A stretch of 64,000 nt of DNA from Paramecium sonneborni (Eukaryota; Ciliophora; Oligohymenophorea; Peniculida; Parameciidae). The position numbers were made by a program, and so were the translations under genes. The stretch is taken from the NCBI GenBank assembly GCA_905182985.1, contig CAJJDN010000084.1:329928-393927 (forward strand), in the 5' to 3' direction. The notes beneath the pieces are model-generated. The model did no database searches. It was not told where the DNA came from and saw only the letters and a list, made by a program, of their open reading frames with translations. This document shows positions 52,001 to 63,575 of this stretch, piece by piece (within the stretch, counting starts at the first letter, position 1; every line of letters begins with the position of its first letter).

Positions 52001-53979
52001 ATCAATAAAGTGTTAAAAATTAAAAACGTAATATTAGTGAAATGGAAATGGCCATAAATTAAAGTTAATCTAGTGGTATTTCAAGATAATCAAGTAGGAC
52101 TAATACATATTTTAATAATCTTTTTTTAAAGAAAATCAGATATACAAATAATATAAAAGCAATAATCTTTATTTGTATGTTAACTGTAACAGTTAATCTA
52201 TTTTTATGCGTATTTAATAGTATAAAGCTATATTCTGGATATTAGGATTTTTAAACCATAACTACAAATATGAAAGTTCCTATGAATTTAAACAGATATT
52301 ATTCTAAAACAGCAACTTTAGCTTGGATTACTACTTGTTCTAATTATAGTATTTTAAATATTAGTTAGTTTTAAAAAAATTAAAATAAATATTAAATGGA
52401 TTTAATTAATCAATATATGTTAGGTAATGTATCATTAATTTATCCATCTTTAATTGAAACTGAAGAGGAGATTCCATATATTAATTAATCTTAAGGATTA
52501 TATCACTATGAAGAAGTAAAGCTAACCTAATTTATAGATTACATGAATTTTTTCACTAAATAAATTTTGGTAAATCAAGATATTAATACAGAGTATATAG
52601 AAGCTATGATTATTCTCAGATATAATGTTAAAAATATGAGAAATATCACAATTTAAATTATGGATTAATTAGAAAGGCAATTTGAATTAACTCGTGATTT
52701 ACAATAAACAAATCAATTTATCTCTATTATTACAAATTCACTTATAATGTTAATTCTATATTGCATTTAATTTATTTTTTGTCTGAAAATTCAAATTTAA
52801 AACTAAACAATAACCTTATTAGTTGGTAGAGTAAAAGAATAAGAAATAATGAATGAAATTGTTAAAATATAGTATCTTTTATAATCCTTAAAAAATATTG
52901 CTGGTGAAGATTCATGGAAAAGAATAAATTTTTGGTCCTACATCTTCTAAAATGATTATGATAATATATACAAAGCGAGATTAATTCAAAATAAATCAAA
53001 TAGAACTTCTAATTTAAATTCTAGAATAAAACATATAAGAATTAGATTTAAATTTTAATTATTAAAGATAATCGTCTTCTTAGTTATATATTTGTGCTTT
53101 ATTTGGGGATTATATATATTATATTTATCTTAAACTGAATAAATGACTCCAATGGTAGAATTAGAAGCATAATATGTTAAGTTTAGTGTGAATGTTGATA
53201 TTTTAGTATTTAGTGGATTAATTATTAAATCTTAACCTCAAATATATGACAATTTTATTAAAAATAAAATATTTTCCGAAAAATAGATAAATTTATTTGA
53301 TGATGGTAGTCAAATTATTGAACTATTTAGTTCAATGCAATATACATTTAGTGAAACTATGAAATCTTTATTTAATGATGTCATTTCAACTTTACCATCA
53401 ACTAATGATGTTAGTACATTAAAAAAATTAATTGATTCAGATATATGTTTAGTACTTTATGCTGAAATTCCATTTTGTTAATTTTATAATATTTCTTAAA
53501 TTGAATTTGTTAATAAATATGGATAGTTTTATGAATATGATAATGATTAAGATTATCTCAAGAGTGGAATTTTAGGAATCATGGCCAAATAGGCAAGCTT
53601 TTATTAATAAAATTATGGATATGAAATTGATAATATTAAGTTTAATCCAAATCAAAATGAAATAGATAATGTTTATAGAACCATTGAATTTCATCAAATA
53701 ATTTTATCTCACTTTAAAGATTCATATCTATGTTTTGTAAGATTTTTAGAACTTCTTACTAAAAATATTTCAGATATCAGATATTCTGATTTCATTATTT
53801 TGTTACTCTATATTTACATTGCAGGATTACTATATTTCATTTTATATATAATATTCCACTATTTTTGGATAAAGAAGTCCAATAAATACATAAGATCTTT
53901 AAAACTAAGTTTAGTTGTCATTCCTAATGAATAATTATTCAATAGTAGTATTATCAATATATTAAGAAAATTTGAATGA
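49097..53979 (+). CDS. Giant multi-TM PAS-domain protein (TmcB-like) 2
   Basis: A 1619-residue membrane protein with the same overall plan as the gene at 34114. The N-terminal 270 residues contain about eight helices. A cytosolic helical region follows, then PAS-like segments near residue 555 (IGSLFGYHKSNEYNG) and 650 (DFIIFDDQGHIQGI). After a Ser/Gln-rich linker come three to four further helices (AIIFICMLTVTVNLFLCVF, SLIMLILYCIQFIFCL, IIVFLVIYLCFIWGLYI and a last one near 1570) separated by Asn-rich probable lumenal parts. A single 23-nt intron (51506-51528) gives exactly 1620 codons. Sequence similarity to the first PAS protein is in architecture more than in residues. Probably a sensory membrane protein. 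Confidence 0.83.
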
Positions 53980-54011
53980 ATTAATTAAATTTATATTAAT
54001 TATAAGATTAT

Positions 54012-54164
54012 ATGTTTTTTTTAGCAGTTGGATTCTTTATGGGATTACCCCTTGGATTTTATTTTAGAGAGCATAATTTGCAACCACCAGTTGCTATAAA
54101 TATGGAATCAATTAAAAAAGCTTTTGAAATATTTGCTGAAAAAGAAGACAAGGATGATGATTGA
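54012..54164 (+). CDS. 50-aa single-pass membrane protein
   Basis: A tiny intron-less frame 32 bp after the preceding stop. One N-terminal helix (MFFLAVGFFMGLPLGFYF) is followed by REHNLQPPVAINMESI and a strongly acidic C-terminus (EKEDKDDD). The layout of one helix, a short polar stretch and a charged end, with frequent Gly in the helix, resembles small mitochondrial or ER membrane proteins, but no family was recognised. The clear composition shift along the frame supports a real gene. Confidence 0.6.
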   Translation: MFFLAVGFFMGLPLGFYFREHNLQPPVAINMESIKKAFEIFAEKEDKDDD

Positions 54165-54996
54165 TAACAATTAATCTACCTTATTTTTTAAGGAGAAATT
54201 ATATTCATTTAATTAAAATTTTATTTAACTTTGTTCTCTAACAAATTGAAAATTGTAGTTATATGGACAAAGGGATGATCTAAAAGAAATAAAAATAGTC
54301 CATATATTATAATTAATTATTTTAAAGAAAATAAAATGATTTGCATAAATAATAAGGAATTGATAAGATATAAAATATTGTTTATTCATTCATCAATGTT
54401 AAAGTAAAAACAACAGATCAATAATTGAAGACATTTATTCAAAAATGATGACTCTTCTACTTCTGCATAATTAACATTTTGTTTTTGAAACATATTATTC
54501 TACAGAACATATATTTAGTAACTTTAGAAAAAAACGAAGTTATGTTAAGTCTAATTTAAATTTAGCAATTACTTTTCAATACAGAAGACTTATTAAAAAA
54601 AATTAAGTATTTTAGAAATAAATTAAATAAGACTAAACTATTATAAATAGATATAAATAGATTTGAATTCCAATATGAAATATAAGAGATTTATTTTTGA
54701 AAATTTGATGATGATATTCTTATTATTAATAAGGATTTGAATACAGAAAAAGATTGATGGAAAATAACAGCAATGAATAATATATTCTTTTAAAGATTAT
54801 TATAACAAATAAATATTTTAAATGGTAATTTTTCTATTTTAAATTTTATTGAATTCTAAATATTCATTAAAATAAATCTGCATAGATTCATTACAGAGCG
54901 CAAATATAAACATAATTTTATAAGCATTTCTATTTCTTGTGAGATTTTTATATAATTATTTTGATTTGAATATTTTATGAAATATATATATTTTTT
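54165..54996. other. Intergenic AT-rich stretch
   Basis: Convergent region. A 71-codon plus-strand ORF from 54445 was noted and not accepted. Confidence 0.55.
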
Positions 54997-55665
54997 TCAG
55001 CAACATTAATCATTATCATTTGGCTTTTTCTTAATCAAAGAATCATTACTCAATTTCGATCCATATTATTTTTAGATTTAACAAGCTTCTTAAGCCCAAA
55101 TTTAAAAGAAATCATCAATTCCTTCCTCTGTTTTTGAAGAAGTTGGAAAGTAAATAAGTTGTTATTTTTTATTTTTTACAATATTAAGTTTATGACAATC
55201 TTTCAATACTCTTTCTAATTCATCATTTACCGATTCTAAAATTTATTTTCTTTCTTGAACTTTGTCTAATTAACATCCCAAAATTAAAACAGGTATATTA
55301 AGAGCAGAGTTATTATAAATTTTTTCTGTCCAAAGCTTTATTTATTATTCAAGATTTTCTCCTTGATTAAAATCTTCGTTATAATATTCTAGAGCACTCA
55401 AATTAAAGGCAAGAGCTAAAGCAGAAGCATCTTTTATGAATGAAATTGCTAAATCAGAATTTCTAGCTAAACCAGCTATATCGAAAATATTAAGTTTGAC
55501 ACTTTCACCATTTACTTTATAATCTTTAACAGTTCTAAAGTCTACAGAAACTCCACATGATACTTTTTCATAAAACTTTTTCTCTGCAACTCTCAAGATT
55601 AATGTAGTCTTACCAACTCCCTAATTTCCAACTATACCAAGCTTAAAAATTTTTTTATTATCCAT
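54997..55665 (-). CDS. Divergent Rab-like small GTPase
   Basis: An intron-less 222-residue Ras-superfamily GTPase. The P-loop is GNQGVGKT (residues 13-20) and the G5-like motif is PTSSKT. The protein ends QCC, a di-cysteine geranylgeranylation signal of Rabs. The G3 motif reads DIAGLA where DTAGQE is normal, so the catalytic Gln is missing. The G4 motif reads GCQLDK where NKxD is normal. It therefore probably binds nucleotide with altered specificity or hydrolyses it poorly. There is an acidic insertion (NEDFNQGENLE) before G4. Membrane attachment is likely; the pathway is unknown. Confidence 0.85.
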
Positions 55666-55801
55666 TTGTGTTATTATTAATAATTATTAATTTTAATAAG
55701 ATCAAGGAATTTGAATTTATAAATATAAGAGTAGTGGGTATTCGCAATATAAATACTAGTTTTTTACACTTTTTATATTATAATAATAATAAGTAATTAA
55801 A

Positions 55802-56221
55802 ATGGCCGATGATGGTGGTGCAGATGTATATATACACTTCTATTAATTAAGAAAGGAGAATATATTGGAGAAGAAGTAGCTAAAGCTATAGATGATGGAA
55901 TTAATTCTGTGTTCTAATTAAAAGAAGGTGACAATATTCCAGCAACTTTACTTTATTCAAAAGAAAAAGTTATTAGTTGGAGCAATCAACTCTTAGATTA
56001 CACAAATAGAAATTTGAGCAAATTAGATAAACCATTTAAGTATTGTGTCAGCTGTATCATCTAATAAAATAATGATTCAAAATTTACAGTTGCACGTATT
56101 TATTCTTTTATAATAATTAGTTGGGGCTAGTTTTGATACAAATACTGATGGTATATGCAGTGCATAAAGGGAAATTAATGACATTGTAATTATTATATCT
56201 GTATTTGCAATGTTAATATGA
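55802..56221 (+). CDS. Tctex1-type dynein light chain
   Basis: A 122-residue Tctex1/DYNLT family protein, a dimeric light chain on the dynein intermediate chain. KPFKYCVSCIIQQNN matches KPFKYIVTCVIMQKN of the family, and SFDTNTDGIC matches the conserved D-x-x-TDG-x-C segment. The final strand ends MLI, where the family usually has GL(A/S)I. Two introns (55826-55851, 56096-56120; 26 and 25 nt) give exactly 123 codons. It may serve cytoplasmic or axonemal dynein. Confidence 0.93.
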
Positions 56222-56554
56222 TTTATTATATACATTTTATGACAAATTTAAAATATATTAATATATTTATTTATATTCCAAATTTCAAAACTCTATTGTT
56301 ATTCACATCCCTCTAAACATTCTATTTATTAATTAGTTATTTCTATCAATTTTAATCTCTTCTTTTCTGCAAATTCAATTCTCGTCCTATGATATAATTT
56401 TTATTAATTTTTATCAATTTTAATTAATTTCAATATTAATATTTATCTCACCAAATAAGTATTGTGTGCCAATTTTAGATCTTAAAAATTGAAATATAAA
56501 AAACACACTCTTATTATGATAATAATTTACAACAGATATCGTTTTTATTTAATT
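56222..56554. other. Intergenic AT-rich stretch
   Basis: Between Tctex1 and the duplicated HSF region. No coding signal seen. Confidence 0.6.
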
Positions 56555-57717
56555 ATATATAAATCAATTTTTAAGTGTCCTTAGAAAGCAAATCTTTAAG
56601 TCTTAATTTGTGATATTTAAGTGGAATAAAATCTTGAAAATTCCTTATAAATTAAATAATATGTCAAATCTAGATCCAATTATCTATCCACACTTAAAAG
56701 TGAATGTGCCTTCATTTTTAATAAAAACTTATGAGATATTAGAAGTATTAAGTCTATATTTCATAATAAGAATGAATCAATATCGGATCTGATATCTTGG
56801 AATAAAGAAGGGACAGCTTTTATAGTGTATAATTCTCATGAATTATCATCTAAGGTTTTAGCAAATTACTTTAAACACAAAAATTATCCTAGCTTTTTAA
56901 GGTAAAAAAACAATGTTTAAGTAGATAACTAAATATGTATAACTTTAAAAAGACTCGAAATCAATATGGGTAAAGTGAATTTCGACATAAATGGTTTAGA
57001 AAGGGTTAAAAGTATAATATAATTAATTGACCTCTCTAGAAATATGATTTAGTATATTAGACGTAGAAATCAAGAAGAAACAGATTTTAAAGTAGAAGCA
57101 AGAGAATAAAATCAAGAACTTGATTGTTATAAACAAGAACATGAAAATATGAAAATATTGCTTTATGATCTTCAAGAGAGTCATAAAACAATGTAAAACA
57201 ATATTGCTTAATCTTTGGATTAATCAACATAAACAAATAGATAAAATTTTATCACTCTGCAAGTATGAAAATGCTAAATTTATAGAATATTCATAAGACC
57301 TAATTAGAGTTTAATAAAAAGTATGATTATTTATCAATCATGCTCACAAATGTCTTAGCCAATCTACCTAATTTATGTATTATATATTTTCTAATAAACA
57401 GTAACAAATTTTAGAGAAATGATCAAAATATGTTAGGACGAGACTAATTTTTAATAAACTTTACCCTTTTTAGAAAATGGAACAACTTATTAAAATCCTT
57501 AAGTTTTATCATATAATCAGTTCTAATTTTATACCCAAAAATAAAAGCCAAGTATATTGTGTTGTTTTAAATTTGAAGTTTATTTTTACGATTAGAAATA
57601 ATTGTTCTACAACAATTCTCCCTAATTAGCAATAACCGATGTGTAGAATAACTTTTGTAGTAAGATTTTAATATTTAATAAAGCTCCAACGACCTTCTCT
57701 TTATAGAGCAGTTAATA
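56555..57717. repeat. 1163-bp direct repeat, copy A
   Basis: Carries the HSF gene except its last part, ends at the single N at 57718, and recurs exactly at 57719-58881. Confidence 0.95.
56661..57717 (+). pseudogene. Truncated duplicate of HSF gene (assembly overlap)
   Basis: Identical to the HSF coding region at 57825-58881, with the same five introns, but cut by the N before the final exon. Most likely the end of a contig and not a second gene. Confidence 0.85.
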
Positions 57718-57718
57718 N

Positions 57719-58881
57719 ATATATAAATCAATTTTTAAGTGTCCTTAGAAAGCAAATCTTTAAGTCTTAATTTGTGATATTTAAGTGGAATAAAATCTTG
57801 AAAATTCCTTATAAATTAAATAATATGTCAAATCTAGATCCAATTATCTATCCACACTTAAAAGTGAATGTGCCTTCATTTTTAATAAAAACTTATGAGA
57901 TATTAGAAGTATTAAGTCTATATTTCATAATAAGAATGAATCAATATCGGATCTGATATCTTGGAATAAAGAAGGGACAGCTTTTATAGTGTATAATTCT
58001 CATGAATTATCATCTAAGGTTTTAGCAAATTACTTTAAACACAAAAATTATCCTAGCTTTTTAAGGTAAAAAAACAATGTTTAAGTAGATAACTAAATAT
58101 GTATAACTTTAAAAAGACTCGAAATCAATATGGGTAAAGTGAATTTCGACATAAATGGTTTAGAAAGGGTTAAAAGTATAATATAATTAATTGACCTCTC
58201 TAGAAATATGATTTAGTATATTAGACGTAGAAATCAAGAAGAAACAGATTTTAAAGTAGAAGCAAGAGAATAAAATCAAGAACTTGATTGTTATAAACAA
58301 GAACATGAAAATATGAAAATATTGCTTTATGATCTTCAAGAGAGTCATAAAACAATGTAAAACAATATTGCTTAATCTTTGGATTAATCAACATAAACAA
58401 ATAGATAAAATTTTATCACTCTGCAAGTATGAAAATGCTAAATTTATAGAATATTCATAAGACCTAATTAGAGTTTAATAAAAAGTATGATTATTTATCA
58501 ATCATGCTCACAAATGTCTTAGCCAATCTACCTAATTTATGTATTATATATTTTCTAATAAACAGTAACAAATTTTAGAGAAATGATCAAAATATGTTAG
58601 GACGAGACTAATTTTTAATAAACTTTACCCTTTTTAGAAAATGGAACAACTTATTAAAATCCTTAAGTTTTATCATATAATCAGTTCTAATTTTATACCC
58701 AAAAATAAAAGCCAAGTATATTGTGTTGTTTTAAATTTGAAGTTTATTTTTACGATTAGAAATAATTGTTCTACAACAATTCTCCCTAATTAGCAATAAC
58801 CGATGTGTAGAATAACTTTTGTAGTAAGATTTTAATATTTAATAAAGCTCCAACGACCTTCTCTTTATAGAGCAGTTAATA
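57719..58881. repeat. 1163-bp direct repeat, copy B
   Basis: Exact copy of 56555-57717 that continues into unique DNA containing the HSF 3' end. Confidence 0.95.
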
Positions 58882-59000
58882 AAATTCTCCTTATAGAGTC
58901 TAAAATATTTCATCGTAATAATATCTGTAGGATTATGCAAATATAGATTAGGTATAAATTATACAATATTTTTTAGTATAGTTTATATCAATAAGTATGA
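57825..59000 (+). CDS. HSF: Heat shock transcription factor
   Basis: A 341-residue HSF. The DNA-binding domain covers about residues 12-110: VPSFLIKTYEILE, ISWNKEGTAFIV, YFKHKNYPSFLRQLNMY (recognition helix), then FRHKWFRKGQ and IRRR. A hydrophobic heptad-type coiled coil for trimerisation follows (EAREQNQELDCYKQEHENMK). The C-terminal half is Gln/Asn/Ser-rich, as in activation domains. Six introns (57909-57934, 58066-58088, 58176-58203, 58427-58449, 58541-58565, 58952-58976) give exactly 342 codons. The second intron splits the DNA-binding motif between Leu-Arg and Gln-Leu-Asn. It acts in the nucleus on heat shock elements. The stop lies 31 bp from that of the convergent TBC gene. Confidence 0.93.
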
Positions 59001-59031
59001 TTTTATAATAAATCATTTTTTTACTCAAAAA

Positions 59032-60760
59032 TCATTAATATTCAAATTCTAGATTAATTAATCCATTATTTTTGGATAATTCTGTTAAAAATTATATTGT
59101 TATTGATTCTCTAATAATTGGTGGTTCATCATTATATGTTCTCTATGTAGATTCTGCATGCTATGAATTACTCATATCTTTAGGTTGATAAGATCTTCTA
59201 TATTAAGGAGATCTGGCTCGATTATGTTATGAAGAATTAGGTGATGGCTAAGATTGAACACTTTTTACATATCTTTAGAATTGACGGGTTTCTATTTTGT
59301 ATTTTTAAGGATTCATTTTTAATTTCTATTCCTACTCTTTCTAATTAAAAGCTTTTAATGGAAATAGAAGAATTTCTTTTATTGGACTACGAGCCCTCTT
59401 ACTCACTTAATTTGTTTTCTGAATTTATTTTATATTCACTAATTCAATATATTGTATATCAGAGTACTAGATCTCTCTTATTAAAAGACTATCATCTTTT
59501 AATTAACATATATGATCTTATCTTAATATCATTTAATCATTAGCATCTAATAGCGATTTCCTATTTTTCGTTTATTCATAATCTTAGATAATTTTTATAT
59601 CTTGTTCTTTAATAATAATAAAATCAAAATGTTTTTTATTCCTACTCCAAGTTTCCACAATATATTAACATATAGGAGATTATATATTACATTACTTTTT
59701 CTTAATATCTTAAATATAAGTATCCAACTATTAAGCACTTTTATTGCTTCTTTATTAAATCATTGAAACTATTTTTTTAGAATAATCTTATCTAACAAAT
59801 TCCAGTATTTTATTATTAATATAAATTCTATTGTATTCTTTAACAAATTATCCTCTATCTTCATATTGTTATACAAAATTTTCAAATGACATTATAAATG
59901 AACCAATATCCTCACATTTAAGTAAGATTGGCTCTAGAAAATTAATATATGTGAGAACACATTTAATTAAAGCTTTAGATCCATCAAGTAACAATAAATC
60001 TATTATTGTTTCACTCAATAGATTATGAAATGTAAAACAGCAAACTAACCATTAAATTGTAAATAAACTTGTTTCAACTTACAATTTTTGCATATGGCTA
60101 ATTAATTAAGGTTTCAAGAATTATAGAAGATCTTTAATAATATAATCATCACATTAAACTCCATATAAATGATTATAATAATTCGGTGGTAAGATTGTCT
60201 CAAATAAAAAACATAAAAACCAGAAGGTTTCCTTAAATAAGATCAAATTTAAACCTCTTCATTGAAATGCTGAAGAAAATAATAAGCTATATAATTAAAT
60301 CCTTAACAATATCCAATCTATGCATTACGAACACTATATGCATTTAACACATTGCTCAATTTGATTTATTATTCTTTATCCTAAGTTGTTCTTACAACAT
60401 CCTTTTTTATAATCTCTTTAAAATAAGATGGGAAATGCTCAATATTCTATAAATTTTCATAATAGTATGTGTTGGAATTCAGATTATAATTTATATTTGA
60501 CAACTATTTCCAAAATTGCTTCAAAGATTCACTTTAAACACGCTCTCTTAAAATAAATTTCAATGCCTTATTCACGCAACTATAGGCATTATTAGATATT
60601 CTAACTAACTACAATTAAATTCTTAAATTACTTCTTAATCTTCATTAAATAATTAAAAGTATTTTATTTAAACATTCAAAGATGATATTTTTTTCTAATT
60701 CTTTTACAAATCTCCTTTTATATTTTAGATGAAAAGTTTGCTCTACAAAAAATTAGTCAT
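59032..60760 (-). CDS. TBC-domain Rab GTPase-activating protein
   Basis: A 542-residue RabGAP. The TBC domain (about residues 60-330) shows both catalytic fingers: IKKDVVR (I-x-x-D-x-x-R, arginine finger) and IGYCQGFN (Y-x-Q, glutamine finger). The EEETFW segment, LPPNYYNHLYGV and SKALIKCVLTYINF follow in family order. The C-terminal 150 residues are polar, Ser/Arg/Gln-rich (HNRARSPQYRRS). Four introns (60609-60631, 60232-60254, 59439-59467, 59261-59285) give exactly 543 codons. The start used lies in a first exon of about 43 codons without recognised domain and is the least certain part. Rab substrate unknown; two Rabs are encoded nearby at 54997 and 61199. Confidence 0.88.
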
Positions 60761-61198
60761 AATTTTAATTTGTTCATCATTTTCTTTTATCATTAATAAT
60801 AATAAATTAAAATTATTACACTCAATATTATATTTTTTAAGTATTAACTTTTTATTTCTTGAATATTCTATGTATATATATATATCTATCTATCTAGAAA
60901 TTATCTTCTTTATTTTATTTACCATTTATATTTTGTATATCTTAATAATCATATTTAGAAATGATCTTAATTGAATGGATCTTCTTCTTAAATAAAAAAT
61001 AGAATTAATTCACCTAAGTTTATTACATTTATTTTAGAAAACTAGATTGTTTGTTATTCATCATCTATATAAAATACTTTCATTATTTATAGTTTTTCAT
61101 TAAATAAAAGGTTAATAAATGTTTATTTAGATTGTAAAAATAAATTAATTAGAATAAAAACAATATTAATCAATTATTTTAATTTAATATTTCTAACA
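60761..61198. other. Divergent intergenic region
   Basis: Between the TBC and Rab start codons. An 81-codon hydrophobic plus-strand ORF (60729-60974) overlaps the TBC first exon and was rejected. Nothing else was seen. Confidence 0.55.
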
Positions 61199-62001
61199 AT
61201 GTCTTAAAATAAAAGTAAGTTCAATCACTTAAATAGTTATCTTGCTTGGCGACAGTGGAGTAGGCAAAACAACAATTCTGCACAAGTAACTTTACTGAAT
61301 GAGATCAAGCTTCTTAGATATGAATTAATAACCTGAAACCACAATTGGAGTTTAGCATCATTCATTTTCTAGAAATAATATTAAATTTTCAATTTGGGAT
61401 ACTGCTGGATAAGAAAAATATAGATCTATTGTCTCAAGGTTTATTTATTATTTATAATTGAATATAGCCATTATAAGAGAGCAAAAGCAGCTTTATTAAT
61501 TTATGATTGTTCAAATGAAGAAACTTTATTACATATAGATAAATGGATTGAAGAATTAATATTCTAGGTTGGAACAAAAATAATTATGGTTTTAATAGGA
61601 GTATATTAACCATTTTAACTTATTAGAACAAAACAGACTTGCAAAAAGTTGATTTTAATGAATCTGTTTAGAATTTGTAGGATAAATATGAAATAACTTA
61701 TCATATATAAACAAATCATAATGATCCTGAATTCAAAGATAAAATGAATTAATTGTTCGATTAAATAAGTATAAGTAAAATTTTACATTATTTTTTATGT
61801 TTGGGACTACTTGTTCAAAATTAGCAATATTCCTCAACTAAATAAATATTTGGATAGAAATAAGATGTCATACCATTAAAATCTTCTACACTTTTTAACA
61901 ATTATTAATCAGGTGATGCTGAAATAATATAAATTGGGAAGGTGAAACCTTAAGATGTTTAAGGAGGTGATCTAAACGACAGATAATCTTGTGATTGTTG
62001 A
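61199..62001 (+). CDS. Rab-family small GTPase
   Basis: A 233-residue Rab with canonical motifs: P-loop GDSGVGKT, switch-I Thr in TTIGVQ, WDTAGQEKYRSI (G3), NKTDL (G4), and a C-terminal CDC prenylation signal. A long polar linker with Ser/Lys/Gln leads to the tail. Four introns (61215-61236, 61286-61309, 61439-61467, 61601-61626; 22-29 nt) give exactly 234 codons. The 24-nt intron removes an in-frame TGA right after the P-loop helix. It is more conserved than the Rab-like protein at 54997 and should be an active vesicle-traffic GTPase. Confidence 0.92.
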
Positions 62002-62113
62002 TTATATTTATCATAATAACTAATTTATGATATTATCATTATAATGATATTTATTAAATTAAAAATTGTAAGAATAATTGAAAATTTTAGTATATCTAAA
62101 TTAATTGATAGAA

Positions 62114-62972
62114 TCAAGAAGTATAGTTTTTCTTTTTTATATAGAAATTATAAAGTTAAAGTCTTTATCCTAATGATTTTGAAGCTATTTGTCGCTCCAA
62201 ATTAATACTATCAATTTATTATGTTTATTAATTTTATTAAAAACTAGTTCTCATTTGATTATAAAATTATTCTAAGACTTCTTATTGAGCCTTTCTATCT
62301 ATTTCAATTAAATCTGGTGATTGTTGTTGATTACAAATTTGTTTTGCACATAATTTTAATAAAACTATAAATTCATAAAATGGCTAAATTAGTTCAATCT
62401 TTTCGATTTCTGGTTATTTAATTTTAAACATAGATTAAATGTAAATGCTACGCCAATTGAAATATTTATCCTTCCACCATTATTCCTGTTTTCTTGTTAA
62501 TGTATTGACTGCTAATAAAACTTCAATTGAAACCTATAGATATTCTAATAAAATTTACTTAAACTAATTGAGCTTAATAATATTGAAAAAGTTCTATAGC
62601 ATTTTCATTGAAACTAGTTTATAGTTCTTAAACTTCTAAAGAAAATTCTATAAGTTATTTAAGAAGATAAATTAATTAGATGGCTGCATCAGTTTCTTGA
62701 TTAAAATTACGTATTAAAATAACTGCTTTATTATTTAAAATAGTTTTAACCTCATTTATAGCTACCCAAGTTTTACCTTCTTTTACTATTCTATTTTTGT
62801 TAATATGTTTAGATAAAAATGCTGATAAATCTGGGAAATTTAATTGTTCTAAACTTATCTAATCAAAAAAATGCATCAATTCTCTTAGAGTACCAAATTA
62901 GGAACTTAAATCTATCTAATCAATTTTCTTGACAGGATTATTAGTATTTTTTTAATTTTAACAAGTTCCCAT
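62114..62972 (-). CDS. MGTC-starting protein of unknown function
   Basis: A 277-residue soluble, mostly helical-looking protein. It begins MGTC, a context for N-myristoylation and palmitoylation, as in the two tiny genes near 42 kb, though no further similarity to them was seen. Leu/Ile/Glu-rich helices follow (LRELMHFFDQISLEQLNF, LIYLLKQLIEFSLEVQEL), and the C-terminal 60 residues are Gln-rich. One 25-nt intron (62534-62558) gives exactly 278 codons. The start is chosen because the upstream frame is closed by a TGA at 63051-63053 that ends the neighbouring gene. No catalytic motif or membrane helix visible. Confidence 0.7.
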
Positions 62973-63050
62973 ATTAATATATAATAAATAAATTTGAGTA
63001 TTATAGTATGTCTATAATATGACAAAAATAAAACATAAGAAATAGAAAAT

Positions 63051-63539
63051 TCATTATAATTGATTGTGTGCCCATTTTCTAGCAAATAGAAAAGGATCAT
63101 TCTGATGTTTCACATTTTCTTATAAGATATCAATCAATATTTCGAAATCTGAATTTTATTCTTTTATTTAACTCATAAGACTTATTAAATACATACTCAA
63201 TAATTTACCTTAATCCTCTTACTAATTGTTGAAAAATATTTGAAAAGTGTTATCAAAAGTGAAATTTAGCGTATGTTAAACTTTTTCATAGTAAGTATTT
63301 AATTAATTAATCCATTAACCCAAAGATTCTTTAATTGTTTTAGGTGCAAATGAATAGAAGGCTTTGGCCTTGATAGCTAATAATTTTCTAAATAGAAAAT
63401 TGCATTTTTATTTTTGTTCAGTTTTACAATCCATATTATTAATGATGTTTTCTAAAAATAAACAAAAATTGTATGTTGGAAGAACAATTGCTGGTAATTA
63501 AGTCTATTAAATCTTAAATCTAACATTATTTTATTAATA

Positions 63540-63575
<36 letters not shown>

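Noticed and set aside
54445..54660. 71-aa plus-strand ORF between convergent genes
   Set aside because: Basic, Leu-rich composition at chance length, with no supporting feature.
60729..60974. 81-codon hydrophobic plus-strand ORF
   Set aside because: It overlaps the first exon of the TBC gene, consists of Leu/Ile/Phe/Tyr expected from AT-rich noise, and matches no family.
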